From: an uncultured Vibrio sp.
GTDB taxonomy: Bacteria; Pseudomonadota; Gammaproteobacteria; Enterobacterales; Vibrionaceae
NCBI RefSeq assembly: GCF_963675395.1
Contig: NZ_OY776223.1
Location: forward strand, 2,604,001 to 2,668,000
Direction: 5' to 3'
Length of the DNA: 64,000 nt
Shown: one piece after another, positions 36,823-45,764 of the stretch
How positions within the stretch are numbered: position 1 is the stretch's first letter
Layout: the number at the start of each line of letters is the position of its first letter
Notes under the pieces: generated by a model
Databases searched by the model: none
The model's input: the letters and a program-made list of their open reading frames with translations, nothing else
What the model was told of the DNA's origin: nothing
Position numbers and translations under genes: made by a program

Positions 36823-38160
36823 TTATAAATCCAGAGCTAAGATTTTTGATTTGCGCTGGAAGTTGTATAAACCTTGTTTTGCTCCCGGCAAATAATCCAC
36901 GCCCACTTCGTAAAAGCCTTGCTCTCTGAACCAGTGCAGGCTGTGGGTCGTGAGCACAAAGATCTGATTAATGTTTTCTGATTTTGAACGATGCTTCATG
37001 TAATTCAGTAACAACAATCCACGGTTACCGTCGCGGTAATCAGGATGAATCGCGACGCAAGCCATCTCCGCTTTGCGCTCTTCGGCATATGGGTACAACG
37101 CGGCGCAACCAATGATGAGCCCATCTTTTTCGATGATGGTGAATTTGCCAATTTCTTGTTCCAATTGCTCGCGTGAACGTCTTACCAATATACCTTGTTC
37201 TTCCAGAGGACGGATTAAGTCTAAAATGCCGCCGATGTCGTCGATGTTGGCTTGACGGACTTGCTCAGCACTGGCCATGACCACTTGCGTACCAATACCA
37301 TCGAAAGAGAACAGTTCCTGAATTAAGGCACCGTCGACTTTATAACTGATCAAATGGCTGCGTGGTACGCCCGCACGACAAGCGGCAATCGAGCCTTTCA
37401 AGAAACGTAGCGTACCTGTGTAGTAGTCTGAATCTGGTGAGCTTTTTTCTGTCAGGGTTTTGATAACATGCTCTGCCTCGATTGGAAGTAGCTCAGCGAC
37501 CGCATTGCCATTGTCATCAATGACACCTTGCTCAGAGCAGAAGCCGATCAATTTGTCCGCACCCAATTTAATCGCAAGTTGTGTGGCCACTTCTTCGGAA
37601 AGTAAATTGAAACATTCACCTGTGACGGAACTGGCGATTGGGCCAAGCAGTACAATCGAACCTTGGTCCAGAGTGCGATTAATCGCATCGGTATCAATGC
37701 GGCGAATACGTCCGCTGTGACAGTAGTCGACACCATCATCGACACCCAGAGGTTGAGCAATAATATAGTTCCCGGATACCACGCTTAGCTCTGTCCCAGC
37801 CATAGGTGTATTGTTCAGGCTCATGGATAGGCGTGCAGTAATCGCCAGCTGTAGTTGACCTGCGGCTTGCATAACTACTGATAAGGCTTCTTCATCAGTG
37901 ATACGGATGTTTTTGTGGTATGGCGTAGTAAGGTTTTGTTTTACCAATAATTGGTTAATTTGCGGACGTGCGCCATATACAACCACCACTTTGATGCCAA
38001 GGCTATGCATTAAAGCAATATCATTGATAATATTGCCAAAGTTGCTGTGGGCGACCGCTTCTCCACCGAGCATGATCACCATGGTTTTACCACGGTGTGC
38101 ATTTACATAGGGGGTTGATTGGCGGAACCCTTTAACGAGTGCGGTACTACGAATTTTCAC
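36823..38160 (-). CDS. argA: N-acetylglutamate synthase
   Basis: This 445-residue enzyme acetylates glutamate, the first step of arginine synthesis. The N-terminal half is an amino-acid-kinase-like domain ([31 protein letters not shown]), the likely arginine feedback site. The C-terminal half is a GNAT acetyltransferase ([20 protein letters not shown]). I chose GTG at 38160 because AAGGA lies nine bases upstream of it. The ATG at 38169 directly abuts that AAGGA with no spacer. With GTG the N-terminus, [17 protein letters not shown], lines up with E. coli ArgA. Two ARG boxes sit just upstream, so ArgR-arginine repression is likely. Confidence 0.9.
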   Translation of the reverse strand: MKIRSTALVKGFRQSTPYVNAHRGKTMVIMLGGEAVAHSNFGNIINDIALMHSLGIKVVVVYGARPQINQLLVKQNLTTPYHKNIRITDEEALSVVMQAAGQLQLAITARLSMSLNNTPMAGTELSVVSGNYIIAQPLGVDDGVDYCHSGRIRRIDTDAINRTLDQGSIVLLGPIASSVTGECFNLLSEEVATQLAIKLGADKLIGFCSEQGVIDDNGNAVAELLPIEAEHVIKTLTEKSSPDSDYYTGTLRFLKGSIAACRAGVPRSHLISYKVDGALIQELFSFDGIGTQVVMASAEQVRQANIDDIGGILDLIRPLEEQGILVRRSREQLEQEIGKFTIIEKDGLIIGCAALYPYAEERKAEMACVAIHPDYRDGNRGLLLLNYMKHRSKSENINQIFVLTTHSLHWFREQGFYEVGVDYLPGAKQGLYNFQRKSKILALDL

Positions 38161-38593
38161 TACAGCCATTCCTTGTGTTTATTTATGCTTAAATAATGTC
38201 TTTTTATTCAATTAATATCAAGGCGAATTTTTTGGAGTAAAGAATAAATATAGAAAGAGTCCTCCTTTGAAGAACAATAGGATGAAGGATAAAACACACC
38301 GACCTTTTTGTTATCAGTGGTTATCATCTCTTCAACCCAGTCGCACTCTGCGTTGAAGGCCATATCGTCACCATTTCAACGGTGAGATGACTCAAATGAG
38401 TTAGTTTCAAACACTTTCTGGACAATTGTATATTCGATCTCCTGCTATCATACTGTTAATACGAAACTAATTGGATGAATTGGCGGCAGTTAGAATTGTT
38501 GACTTAGTTTTGAAACACTTTGACTCTGCTTTCAATTGCGTTGCCTGTCTTTGTTTGCCATCCTTTTGATATCTTTTATTACGGAATAATCAC
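38161..38593. other. 433-bp divergent region between argA and mltA
   Basis: Apart from the ARG boxes it holds an imperfect direct repeat: 38398-38420 and 38501-38528 share GTTAGTTT/CTTAGTTTT, then CAAACACTTT/GAAACACTTT and CTG. A small dyad ACTCAAATGAGT lies at 38390-38401. No gene was found. Confidence 0.5.
38174..38212. promoter_or_regulatory. Tandem ARG boxes (ArgR operator) upstream of argA
   Basis: Two 14-base cores, TGTTTATTTATGCT (38176-38189) and TGTCTTTTTATTCA (38197-38210), match the ARG-box core TGAATWWWWATTCA at 10 and 12 of 14 positions. They are centred 21 bases apart, giving the usual three-base gap between full 18-bp boxes. They touch the argA ribosome site. Confidence 0.7.
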
Positions 38594-39697
38594 GTGCTAA
38601 AAAAACTTCTTCCTGTTGCTACTTTAAGCCTACTTTTTGGTTGTGCTCAAAAGAATGATCTTGCCCAGCAATATATTGATGGTGAGTTTCCTCAAATCCT
38701 CAACAAAGTAGAGGTGGTTGAGTCGAACAAGCCTCGCGACTTTACCGAGTTCAACAAGCAAGTTGAGCAGGTTTTGATTAAATCTCCCTCTATGGCGAAG
38801 ATGTACCAACCGCTATATCACAGACTTAGTGAGTGGGCGCAGCAAAGTGGCGACACCAGTGTGCTTAGCGCTTACGGTATTCAAGCTGCGCAACTAGGTG
38901 GAGGCGACAAGAAAGGCAACGTGTTGTTTACGGGATATTTCTCTCCGGTGATGGAGCTGCGTCATCAGCCAAATAACATCTTTAGATACCCAGTCTATGC
39001 TAAGCCTAATTGTTCATCTGATTGCCCGACGCGTGCCGAGATTTACGATGGTGCATTAGACGGTCAAGGCCTGGTACTTGGCTATGCCCCAAATCGAATT
39101 GATCCCTTTATGATGGAAGTGCAGGGCAGTGGTTACGTACATTTCGAAGACGATGATACGTTGGAGTACTTTGCCTATTCAGGAAAGAACAACAAAGCCT
39201 ACGTCAGTATCGGTCGAATTTTGATTGAGCGCGGTGAAGTGCCACGTGAAGAAATGTCGATGAAAGCGATTAAAGATTGGGTGATGGCTAACGATGAAGC
39301 GACCGTTCGTGAGCTGCTTGAACAGAACCCATCTTACGTGTTCTTTGCCCCTAAGTCAGAAGCGCCAGTGACCGGCGCCGCGGGCATTCCACTGTTACCA
39401 ATGGCAGCAGTAGCGGGTGACCGCTCAATCTTGCCAATGGGGACGCCAGTTCTGGCAGAAGTACCATTACTTAATGCGGATGGAACCTGGAGCGGAGCAC
39501 ATCAATTACGCATTCTGTTGGTACTCGACACCGGTGGTGCAGTGAAACGTAACCACTTGGATCTTTATCATGGTATCGGTGCAAGAGCGGGAATCGAAGC
39601 GGGTCATTACAAACACTTTGGTCGTGTTTGGAAACTTGGCTTAGAGAACACGCCGACGCAAGCGCCTTGGGCTTTATCACCAGAAAAGATACAATAG
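38594..39697 (+). CDS. mltA: Membrane-bound lytic murein transglycosylase A
   Basis: This 367-residue outer-membrane lipoprotein (lipobox LFGC, cysteine 17) cleaves peptidoglycan glycan strands to 1,6-anhydro-muropeptides. The MltA domain shows GNVLFTGYFSPVMELRHQPNNIFRYPVY and GYAPNRIDPFMMEVQGSG. The C-terminal 3D domain has LLVLDTGGAVKRNHLDLYHGIG, which contains the catalytic aspartate. Start is GTG at 38594 behind ACGGAAT, needed to supply the signal peptide. A terminator follows. The released muropeptides are substrates for AmpG, encoded 10 kb downstream. Confidence 0.93.
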   Translation: MLKKLLPVATLSLLFGCAQKNDLAQQYIDGEFPQILNKVEVVESNKPRDFTEFNKQVEQVLIKSPSMAKMYQPLYHRLSEWAQQSGDTSVLSAYGIQAAQLGGGDKKGNVLFTGYFSPVMELRHQPNNIFRYPVYAKPNCSSDCPTRAEIYDGALDGQGLVLGYAPNRIDPFMMEVQGSGYVHFEDDDTLEYFAYSGKNNKAYVSIGRILIERGEVPREEMSMKAIKDWVMANDEATVRELLEQNPSYVFFAPKSEAPVTGAAGIPLLPMAAVAGDRSILPMGTPVLAEVPLLNADGTWSGAHQLRILLVLDTGGAVKRNHLDLYHGIGARAGIEAGHYKHFGRVWKLGLENTPTQAPWALSPEKIQ

Positions 39698-39743
39698 TGG
39701 ATTGATAAGCGAGAGGAACGTCCTCTTGTCTAGACATTTTCTC

Positions 39744-39776
39744 AAAGAGTGCGTATAAATCGCACTCTTTGTTTTT
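39744..39776 (+). terminator. Terminator after mltA
   Basis: A perfect 10-bp stem (AAAGAGTGCG, 39744-39753; CGCACTCTTT, 39761-39770) is followed by GTTTTT. It ends 24 bases before the tcdA start. Confidence 0.85.
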
Positions 39777-39799
39777 CTATCGATCATCTGGATTTCAAT

Positions 39800-40609
39800 A
39801 TGCGCGAACTCGATACTCCGGCCTCTGACAACTACAATCAACGCTTTGGCGGCACTCGTCGTCTTTATGGAAACAGCGAAGTAGAAATTCTTCGTGCTGC
39901 GCATGTGTGCGTGATTGGTATCGGTGGCGTTGGCTCTTGGGCGGTAGAAGCGCTGGCGCGTACAGGTATTGGTGAACTGACGCTGATTGATATGGACGAT
40001 GTGTGTGTGACGAATATTAACCGTCAAATCCATGCCATGTCTGGAACCGTTGGCCAAAGCAAAATTGAAGTGATGGCCGAGCGTGTTAAGCTGATTAACC
40101 CGGAATGTAAGGTGAATCTGATTGATGATTTCATCACGCCAGACAATCAGCATGAGTACTTGAGCAAAGAGTATGACTACGTGTTGGATGCAATCGACAG
40201 TGTGAAAGCAAAAGCTTCTCTATTGGCTTACTGCCGTAGTAACAAAATTAAAGTTATCACGACGGGTGGTGCTGGTGGTCAGGTCGACCCAACACAAATT
40301 ATGGTGGCGGATCTGACCAAGACGATTCAAGATCCACTGGCCAAAAAGATTAAAGATACCTTGCGTCGTCATCATAATTTTCCGAAGAATCCTGCGCGTA
40401 AATTTGGCATTGACTGCGTATTCTCTACCGAGCAGCTAAAATACCCACAGGCGGACGGTTCGGTATGTGGTGTGAAGTCTACGGCAGAAGGTCCTAAGCG
40501 AATGGACTGCGCAAGCGGATTTGGCGCGGCAACCGTTGTGACAGCAACGTTCGGCTTTGTTGCGGTTTCACGCATAGTAGAAAAGCTGATTCAAAAGTAT
40601 AAGAAGTAA
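39800..40609 (+). CDS. tcdA: tRNA threonylcarbamoyladenosine dehydratase
   Basis: This 269-residue E1-like (ThiF/MoeB fold) enzyme cyclises t6A37 in tRNA to ct6A, using ATP. It shows RFGGTRRLYGN, the ATP-binding VIGIGGVGSWAVEALARTGIG and DMDDVCVTNINRQIHA, plus TTGGAGGQVDPTQI. Length matches E. coli TcdA/CsdL (268). The start at 39800 excludes 17 upstream codons that overlap the mltA terminator. It is followed by csdE 21 bases on; CsdE/CsdA supply sulphur to this protein in E. coli, and the cluster order supports co-function. Confidence 0.93.
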   Translation: MRELDTPASDNYNQRFGGTRRLYGNSEVEILRAAHVCVIGIGGVGSWAVEALARTGIGELTLIDMDDVCVTNINRQIHAMSGTVGQSKIEVMAERVKLINPECKVNLIDDFITPDNQHEYLSKEYDYVLDAIDSVKAKASLLAYCRSNKIKVITTGGAGGQVDPTQIMVADLTKTIQDPLAKKIKDTLRRHHNFPKNPARKFGIDCVFSTEQLKYPQADGSVCGVKSTAEGPKRMDCASGFGAATVVTATFGFVAVSRIVEKLIQKYKK

Positions 40610-40630
40610 TAACAAAGAGAAGTACGCACC

Positions 40631-41059
40631 ATGACTGATTTTCCAGTTTCACCATTTGGTTCTGAGATAACAAGTGACGATATTGTCGCGACGATGCAGC
40701 AGTTTAAAGGCTGGGAAGATCGCTACCGCCAAGTTATCCAGTGGGGAAAGAAATTGCCTCAGATGCCCGAAGCGCTGAAATCAGAACAAGTCACGGTATC
40801 AGGCTGTGAAAGCTTGGTTTGGCTGGTTAGTCAGCAGCAGGATGGTGTTTGGCATTTCTGTGCGGATTCTGATGCGCGTATTGTCCGTGGCTTGATCGCC
40901 CTGGTGATGGCCGCGTTTGACGGCAAAACCGCTGAGCAGATCCAAGCGTTTGACATCGATGCGTATTTTGAGCAGTTAGGTTTGATTGCCCACTTAAGCC
41001 CGTCTCGTGGTAACGGCTTGAAAGCCATTGTTGAGAAAATCAAAGGTTCTAGCAGCTAA
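40631..41059 (+). CDS. csdE: Cysteine desulfurase sulphur acceptor
   Basis: This 142-residue SufE/CsdE-family protein accepts sulphur from CsdA. The active-site cysteine is in VSGCESLVWL, and the conserved GWEDRYRQVIQWGKKLP and the C-terminal LSPSRGNGLKAIVEKI are visible. It is co-directional with tcdA and convergent with csdA, so the pair is not in one operon here although adjacent. CsdE rather than SufE is chosen because of the csdA/tcdA context. Confidence 0.92.
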   Translation: MTDFPVSPFGSEITSDDIVATMQQFKGWEDRYRQVIQWGKKLPQMPEALKSEQVTVSGCESLVWLVSQQQDGVWHFCADSDARIVRGLIALVMAAFDGKTAEQIQAFDIDAYFEQLGLIAHLSPSRGNGLKAIVEKIKGSSS

Positions 41060-41202
41060 AGCCTGGACAGCGACGAAGGCGCGTGATTCAGGATCTACTA
41101 TCCTAGTTTACTGTTTTATAAGCTGGTTACTTTAGTTGACTACGTGCAGTGAGTAGATTCCTGATGTCGCCATGGCTCCTCGGAATGATGGTTTTAACCG
41201 AG

Positions 41203-41228
41203 GATCCTAGGTCCTAGAACCTAGGATC
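41203..41228. repeat. CTAG-rich palindrome between csdE and csdA
   Basis: GATCCTAGGT (41203-41212) and ACCTAGGATC (41219-41228) form a perfect 10-bp dyad around CCTAGA. Three CTAG tetramers occur inside, and another CTAG at 41102-41105 follows an AGGAT-CTACT-ATCCT hairpin (41092-41106). There is no T tract, so this is not an ordinary terminator. It may be a dispersed intergenic repeat unit of vibrios. Confidence 0.5.
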
Positions 41229-41241
41229 TGAGTCCCTTGTT

Positions 41242-42453
41242 TTAAAGCATATCTGCCGCTTTTTTCACGGCTGCAATCAGCCTATCAACATCTTCTTCCG
41301 TATTATAAATACCAAAAGAGACGCGTACTGTTCCTTTAACCTTAAGTGCATCCATTAACGGGTGAGCGCAATGGTGACCGGCACGTACAGCGATACCTTG
41401 CTGGTCGAGCAGTGTCGCAATGTCTTGATGATGCACTCCATCCATCACAAATGTCAGTACCGATGCATTTGGCTGGTAACCTAAAATGCGAATATCTTCT
41501 ATCTGGCTAAGTGCTTGATAGGCTTTGTTCTGTAGAGCGTGCAGGTGATCTTCGACTTCTTGATGATCAAATCCCTGATACCACTCAATCGCCTTTGCGA
41601 GCGCGATAGCCCCAGCCACATTTGGTGTGCCTGCTTCGAATTTACCGGGCAGAGCTGAAAAGGTAGTTTTTTCAAACGATACTTTTTCTACCATTTTTCC
41701 GCCACCATGCCATGGCGGCATGGCTTCTAGTAACGCTAACTTGCCGTAAAGCACGCCAATCCCGGCAGGAGCATACAGCTTGTGACCGGAGAAAACGTAA
41801 AAATCGATATCCAGTTCAGCAAGGTTTAGTGGCTCGTGTACGATACCTTGTGCGCCATCTACCACGACAACGGCACCAAACTGATGCGCTAGGATGGTAA
41901 TTTCTTCGATAGGCTGACGCGAGCCTGTGACGTTAGTTATTTGTGCACACGCCACAATCTTACAACGTTCAGACAACAGCGACTTAAATGCGTCCATATC
42001 AAACTGGCAGTCGGAAGTCATTGGCACTTTAACGACTTTTGCTCCAGTCTGCTCGGCGACAATCTGCCAAGGTACGATGTTGGCGTGATGCTCCATTTCA
42101 CTGACTAATATCTCGTCACCTGCTTGTAAATTACTGCGAGCATAGGTCTGAGCGATCAAGTTAAGTGCTTCTGTCGCACCACGTGTCCAAATGATCTCTT
42201 TTGAGCTGGCCGCGCCGATAAAACGGGTGACGGTTTCACGTGCCGCTTCGAACTGGCTGGTAGCATTAGCCGTTAGGCTGTGACTGCCACGATGCACATT
42301 GGCATTTTGAGCACTGTAGTAGTGGCTGATGACATCAATCACACACTGAGGCTTTTGGGTGGTTGCTGCACTATCAAGATAAACCAGAGGCGTGTCATTG
42401 ATGGACTGTTTTAAAGCGGGAAACTGCTGGCGAACCGCATTGACATCAAACAT
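41242..42453 (-). CDS. csdA: Cysteine desulfurase
   Basis: This 403-residue PLP enzyme removes sulphur from cysteine. It shows LVYLDSAATTQKPQCVID, NVHRGSHSLTANAT, SEMEHHANIVPWQ, the PLP lysine in VFSGHKLYAPAGIGVLYG, and the catalytic cysteine in RAGHHCAHPLM, as in class-II desulfurases (CsdA/SufS). Its ATG overlaps the yajL stop by one base, so csdA is the last gene of panE-yajL-csdA. The cognate acceptor csdE lies convergently just beyond, identifying this one as CsdA. Confidence 0.93.
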   Translation of the reverse strand: MFDVNAVRQQFPALKQSINDTPLVYLDSAATTQKPQCVIDVISHYYSAQNANVHRGSHSLTANATSQFEAARETVTRFIGAASSKEIIWTRGATEALNLIAQTYARSNLQAGDEILVSEMEHHANIVPWQIVAEQTGAKVVKVPMTSDCQFDMDAFKSLLSERCKIVACAQITNVTGSRQPIEEITILAHQFGAVVVVDGAQGIVHEPLNLAELDIDFYVFSGHKLYAPAGIGVLYGKLALLEAMPPWHGGGKMVEKVSFEKTTFSALPGKFEAGTPNVAGAIALAKAIEWYQGFDHQEVEDHLHALQNKAYQALSQIEDIRILGYQPNASVLTFVMDGVHHQDIATLLDQQGIAVRAGHHCAHPLMDALKVKGTVRVSFGIYNTEEDVDRLIAAVKKAADML

Positions 42454-43052
42454 TACTCGTCACCAATCTTGTGATAGTGCAACGTCGGAATGGTCACCAT
42501 AGGTTCGGCGATAGCCCATGCATGCTTTTTACCCGATAGCTTGATGATCACTTCCATCGCGAATTCTAACGCTGTGCCCGGCCCCTGGCTGGTGATCAGA
42601 TTATGGTTGATATCGATAGTCACGCGTTTGCTACGCCAGTTGGCTTCAGGAATATGTGACTGAAAACTTGGGTGGCAGGTCATCAGTGCTTGTGGGAAAA
42701 GTTCATGATGTTGCAATACCAGAGCTGGAGCCGCACAGATAGCCGCAACCAGCTTCCCTTCATAAATATGTTGTTTAAGGATTTCTATCATGACCGTGCT
42801 GTCACGAAATACTTCGGCACCACCGACACCGCCAGGCAGCGCAATGACATCAAACTCGTCATCGGCAATATCAACCAGTTTACAATCAGCGGTTAACGTC
42901 ACGCCACGAGAAGCTTTCATCGTCAAAGCACCATCGAATGCCGCACTGGCTACGGTTACGTCATATCCTGCTCGGACCATCATATCAATGATAGTGACGG
43001 CTTCCATTTCTTCGCTGCCTGGTGCGATAGGCACTAAGATTTTTACACTCAT
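42453..43052 (-). CDS. yajL: DJ-1/YajL-family protein (glyoxalase/deglycase-type chaperone)
   Basis: This 199-residue DJ-1/PfpI protein begins KILVPIAPGSEEMEAVTIID with the conserved glutamate, has VIALPGGVGGAEVFRD, and the nucleophile cysteine in LVAAICAAPALVL. YajL protects proteins in E. coli against oxidative and carbonyl damage; its exact chemistry is debated. It overlaps panE by four bases (ATGA) and csdA by one, indicating tight coupling. Confidence 0.88.
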   Translation of the reverse strand: MSVKILVPIAPGSEEMEAVTIIDMMVRAGYDVTVASAAFDGALTMKASRGVTLTADCKLVDIADDEFDVIALPGGVGGAEVFRDSTVMIEILKQHIYEGKLVAAICAAPALVLQHHELFPQALMTCHPSFQSHIPEANWRSKRVTIDINHNLITSQGPGTALEFAMEVIIKLSGKKHAWAIAEPMVTIPTLHYHKIGDE

Positions 43053-43939
43053 TTTTCTGTCCAGCTTTTTTCTATCTGTTTAATGCGTAGGTAAAGGTTA
43101 AGGTTCTCAGGCGTCTCGATGTGATGTCTCTTAGCGGCTTGTAATAAATAGCCGGTAATAAAGTCGATTTCGGTACGTCTCTGGTGGTAAACATCCTGTC
43201 TCATCGAAGAGAAATTCTCAGCGGTAGCATGAACGACTTGCATAATTATCTCGAACAGGTTGTCGAACTCGGTATCGAGCCCTTCTTTATTCATCACCTC
43301 GACCAACTCGTGCGTAATATTTCGCAGCGTATCCTGAAACTTTTGCTGCGCAAGCGCGCCATTTTTGCATTGATGGATAGCGGTTAATGGATTAATTGCA
43401 CAGTTAATAGCGAGTTTAGTCCACAATGCTGCATGGATATTTGGGTTCCATCTCACTTCAGGAAGAGCGTGATGCATCACTTCCTGCAAAAACTGGCATT
43501 GCTCGCCCGAACCATTAAAGCCGCCCAGTTGCGTGATGCCATGACCTGTATGTGACACGTGCTGTTTGTTTGGCTTGTAGGCGCCGTGAGTGGTGGTCGC
43601 TAAAACAATTGGGTTGTTTGGAAGCAGTGCTGCAACGTTCTGGGCGGTACCCATACCGTTATGCATAAGCATCACAATAGTGTCGGGGCTGATATGTGGA
43701 AGCAGAGGACGAATGGCTTCTCCGACCTGCCACGCTTTTACCGTTACGACAATCAAGTCTGCATTCTGTACATCTAAAAGGTGGTGATTTGCAAAGGTGT
43801 CAACGGCTGTATCATCAAGCTGTAACGTAAGCTGAGTTTCCGAACTTCGGCTCCAGAGAGACACATTATGCCCGGCTTGCTTTAATTTTGTTGCCCAGAG
43901 TGAGCCGATGGCTCCAGGACCTAAGATGACAATATTCAC
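43049..43939 (-). CDS. panE: 2-dehydropantoate 2-reductase
   Basis: This 296-residue NADPH enzyme reduces ketopantoate to pantoate for coenzyme A synthesis. The Rossmann motif is NIVILGPGAIGSLWATKL, followed by VTVKAWQV, and the C-terminal domain has LWTKLAINCAINPLTAIH with the catalytic lysine. The conserved N-terminus directs a GTG start at 43939; an in-frame TTG one codon earlier is possible. It is first in the panE-yajL-csdA unit, an arrangement also seen in enterics for panE-yajL. Confidence 0.92.
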   Translation of the reverse strand: MNIVILGPGAIGSLWATKLKQAGHNVSLWSRSSETQLTLQLDDTAVDTFANHHLLDVQNADLIVVTVKAWQVGEAIRPLLPHISPDTIVMLMHNGMGTAQNVAALLPNNPIVLATTTHGAYKPNKQHVSHTGHGITQLGGFNGSGEQCQFLQEVMHHALPEVRWNPNIHAALWTKLAINCAINPLTAIHQCKNGALAQQKFQDTLRNITHELVEVMNKEGLDTEFDNLFEIIMQVVHATAENFSSMRQDVYHQRRTEIDFITGYLLQAAKRHHIETPENLNLYLRIKQIEKSWTEK

Positions 43940-43999
43940 CAAACGCTCTCATTAAAAAGGTTTGCTGCAAGGATAATGAGGGGAAAAAGGAAAGCAAAT

Positions 44000-44027
44000 A
44001 AAAATGGCGCTGATGAGCGCCATTTTT
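44000..44027. terminator. Bidirectional terminator between panE promoter side and ompK
   Basis: AAAATGGCGCT (44001-44011) and AGCGCCATTTT (44016-44026) pair perfectly with a GATG loop and T runs on both strands. It terminates ompK on the minus strand. Confidence 0.85.
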
Positions 44028-44052
44028 GAAGAAATGAAACTTATTGGTTCAA

Positions 44053-44844
44053 TTAGAACTTGTAAGTAACTGCTACGTAGTGACCGAAACCTGTAGAATC
44101 TACGCCACTTGCATCTTTGATACCGTAGATGTTTTTGAAGCCTTTAAGGCCGTAACCAACTGCAAAGCGGTCAGAGTGCCAGTATAGGCCGTTAAACATT
44201 GCGCCGCCGTAGCTAGAGCTTGCGTACTCATCTTTCATACCAAATTGCCAGTCGATGTAACCTTGGTAAGAAATGAATGAACCGTTCTCGAAAAAGTAGA
44301 ATGGTTTGAACCAGTTTGTTGCAAAATGGTAACCATTCCAGTCTTTATCGTTACCGCTGTAGGTTCCGTATAGGTTTACACCTACTTTACCAAGCCATGG
44401 AACCATAACATCAGAGCCAAGACCGATTTTCTGGTTGTTTACACCAGAGTTACCACCCCACTCAATGAGAGATGCAACGTAAAGTTCTTGGACAGGACCG
44501 AACGACAGATCTTTGCCCGTTAATGCGTCCAGAGACATACGTGGCGCGAACTTCATGAACATCTTTTCAGCGCCAGCTTTGTCACTACCTGGATCTGACG
44601 TTAGGTTGAATACGTCAACGTAACCGTAAAGATCGAAGATACCAGAGCGACCGCCAAATTCCATTTCTAGGTAGTCGTGGTTTGAACCATCAGGGAAACC
44701 TGGAAGTTCGTTAAATGCGCCCATAAGGTTGAATTGCATCCACTTGTAATCGTTTTTGTGGATATCGCCATCAGAGTAATCAGCCGCCATAACTGGAGCT
44801 GAAGTAGCCGCTAGAAGGCCAAGAGCTAAAAGTGATTTACGCAT
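44053..44844 (-). CDS. ompK: OmpK/Tsx-family outer-membrane channel
   Basis: This 263-residue outer-membrane barrel has a signal peptide cleaved after VMA (residue 20) and ends in the aromatic C-terminus AVTYKF. The mature N-terminus DYSDGDIHKNDYKWMQFNLMGAF and EMEFGGRSGIFDLYGYVDVF match the Tsx nucleoside-channel family. In vibrios this protein is OmpK, known as the receptor for phage KVP40. It is monocistronic with a terminator. A CRP-like site lies 127 bases upstream; tsx is CRP-controlled in E. coli. Confidence 0.9.
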   Translation of the reverse strand: MRKSLLALGLLAATSAPVMAADYSDGDIHKNDYKWMQFNLMGAFNELPGFPDGSNHDYLEMEFGGRSGIFDLYGYVDVFNLTSDPGSDKAGAEKMFMKFAPRMSLDALTGKDLSFGPVQELYVASLIEWGGNSGVNNQKIGLGSDVMVPWLGKVGVNLYGTYSGNDKDWNGYHFATNWFKPFYFFENGSFISYQGYIDWQFGMKDEYASSSYGGAMFNGLYWHSDRFAVGYGLKGFKNIYGIKDASGVDSTGFGHYVAVTYKF

Positions 44845-45167
44845 AAGGGGACTCTCTATGTTTGTAATATTTCAGAATAAGCAATCTATGCTGCGTTTTC
44901 CTAGTGGCGGGAATAATAGCGATAATAATCCCAAAATAAAGTGATAAAAGGTGCAAATTAAAACCTTTTTAGTGATCAGTATCACAAAGGCGTTTTTATT
45001 TACGGAACTTTTTATTAATTGCATTTTATTGCAGTAAATGTGTGATTTGGATCGTTTGCGTGGCGATTTTCGTGACTTTTTAAGCCAGTCGATTAACCAA
45101 CATAAACCGTTAGTGATCGGAGTGAACAGATTATCGTAATAGTCATTGAACCAAAGAGGACTTATTG
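44845..45167. other. 323-bp divergent region between ompK and the LON/ECF operon
   Basis: Apart from the CRP-like site at 44971-44986 it contains TGATCG-N15-CGTAAT (45114-45140) as a weak candidate for an ECF-type promoter 28 bases before the first gene. No gene was found. Confidence 0.45.
44971..44986. promoter_or_regulatory. CRP-binding site upstream of ompK
   Basis: AGTGATCAGTATCACA matches TGTGA-N6-TCACA at 9 of 10 specific positions. It is 127 bases from the ompK start and 182 from the divergent gene. Confidence 0.65.
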
Positions 45168-45764
45168 ATGAACGAAGTTATGTTATTTCCACTTACTTCA
45201 GTTGTACTTCCTGAAGGCAAGATGAACCTACGTATTTTTGAACCTCGTTACATACGCATGGTGAAAGAATGCTGTTCTAAAAACATGGGATTTGGCGTCT
45301 GTCTGGTAGGTAACGGCGGCGATCCAAAAGAAGTTGGAAATGTTTCTTCGATAGGTTCGTTAGTTCGTATTGTTGATTTTGAAACATTAAATGATGGGCT
45401 TCTTGGAATCACGGTGGTTGGTGAAAAGCGCTTTAAAGTACAGCGTCTTAGAGCAGATAACGATGGTCTACGACATGCAGAAGTCGAGTGGATGGCTAAT
45501 TGGGCTGATAACGGAGAGCTGTACAGCTTTGAAGGTTTAAGTCAACAGTTAGCTTCCATTTATGAGGAGTTTCCTCAGATTGGGTCACTTTATAAGCATC
45601 GCTTTTATGATGACCCAGCTTGGGTTACCCAGCGTTGGCTCGAGTTATTGCCGTTGGATTGTCGTCTGTTCGAACAGCTGGTGGGAGCAGAGGATTGTCT
45701 GCCAGCATTGCGGTTTTTACATCAAGCACTTGAAGCCCCTACAAGCAAAGAGGCACGGTTATGA
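45168..45764 (+). CDS. Stand-alone LON substrate-binding-domain protein
   Basis: This 198-residue protein is only the LON N-terminal (PUA-like) domain: VMLFPLTSVVLPEGKMNLRIFEPRYIRMV, GFGVCLVGNGGDPKEVGNVSSIGSLVRIVDFE, LLGITVVGEKRFKV. It lacks the ATPase and protease of Lon. Function of such proteins is unknown; peptide or misfolded-protein binding is suggested by the domain. ATG at 45168 lies behind AGAGGA. Its stop overlaps the next gene by four bases, making it first gene of a four-gene unit with an ECF sigma and anti-sigma factor. Confidence 0.82.
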   Translation: MNEVMLFPLTSVVLPEGKMNLRIFEPRYIRMVKECCSKNMGFGVCLVGNGGDPKEVGNVSSIGSLVRIVDFETLNDGLLGITVVGEKRFKVQRLRADNDGLRHAEVEWMANWADNGELYSFEGLSQQLASIYEEFPQIGSLYKHRFYDDPAWVTQRWLELLPLDCRLFEQLVGAEDCLPALRFLHQALEAPTSKEARL

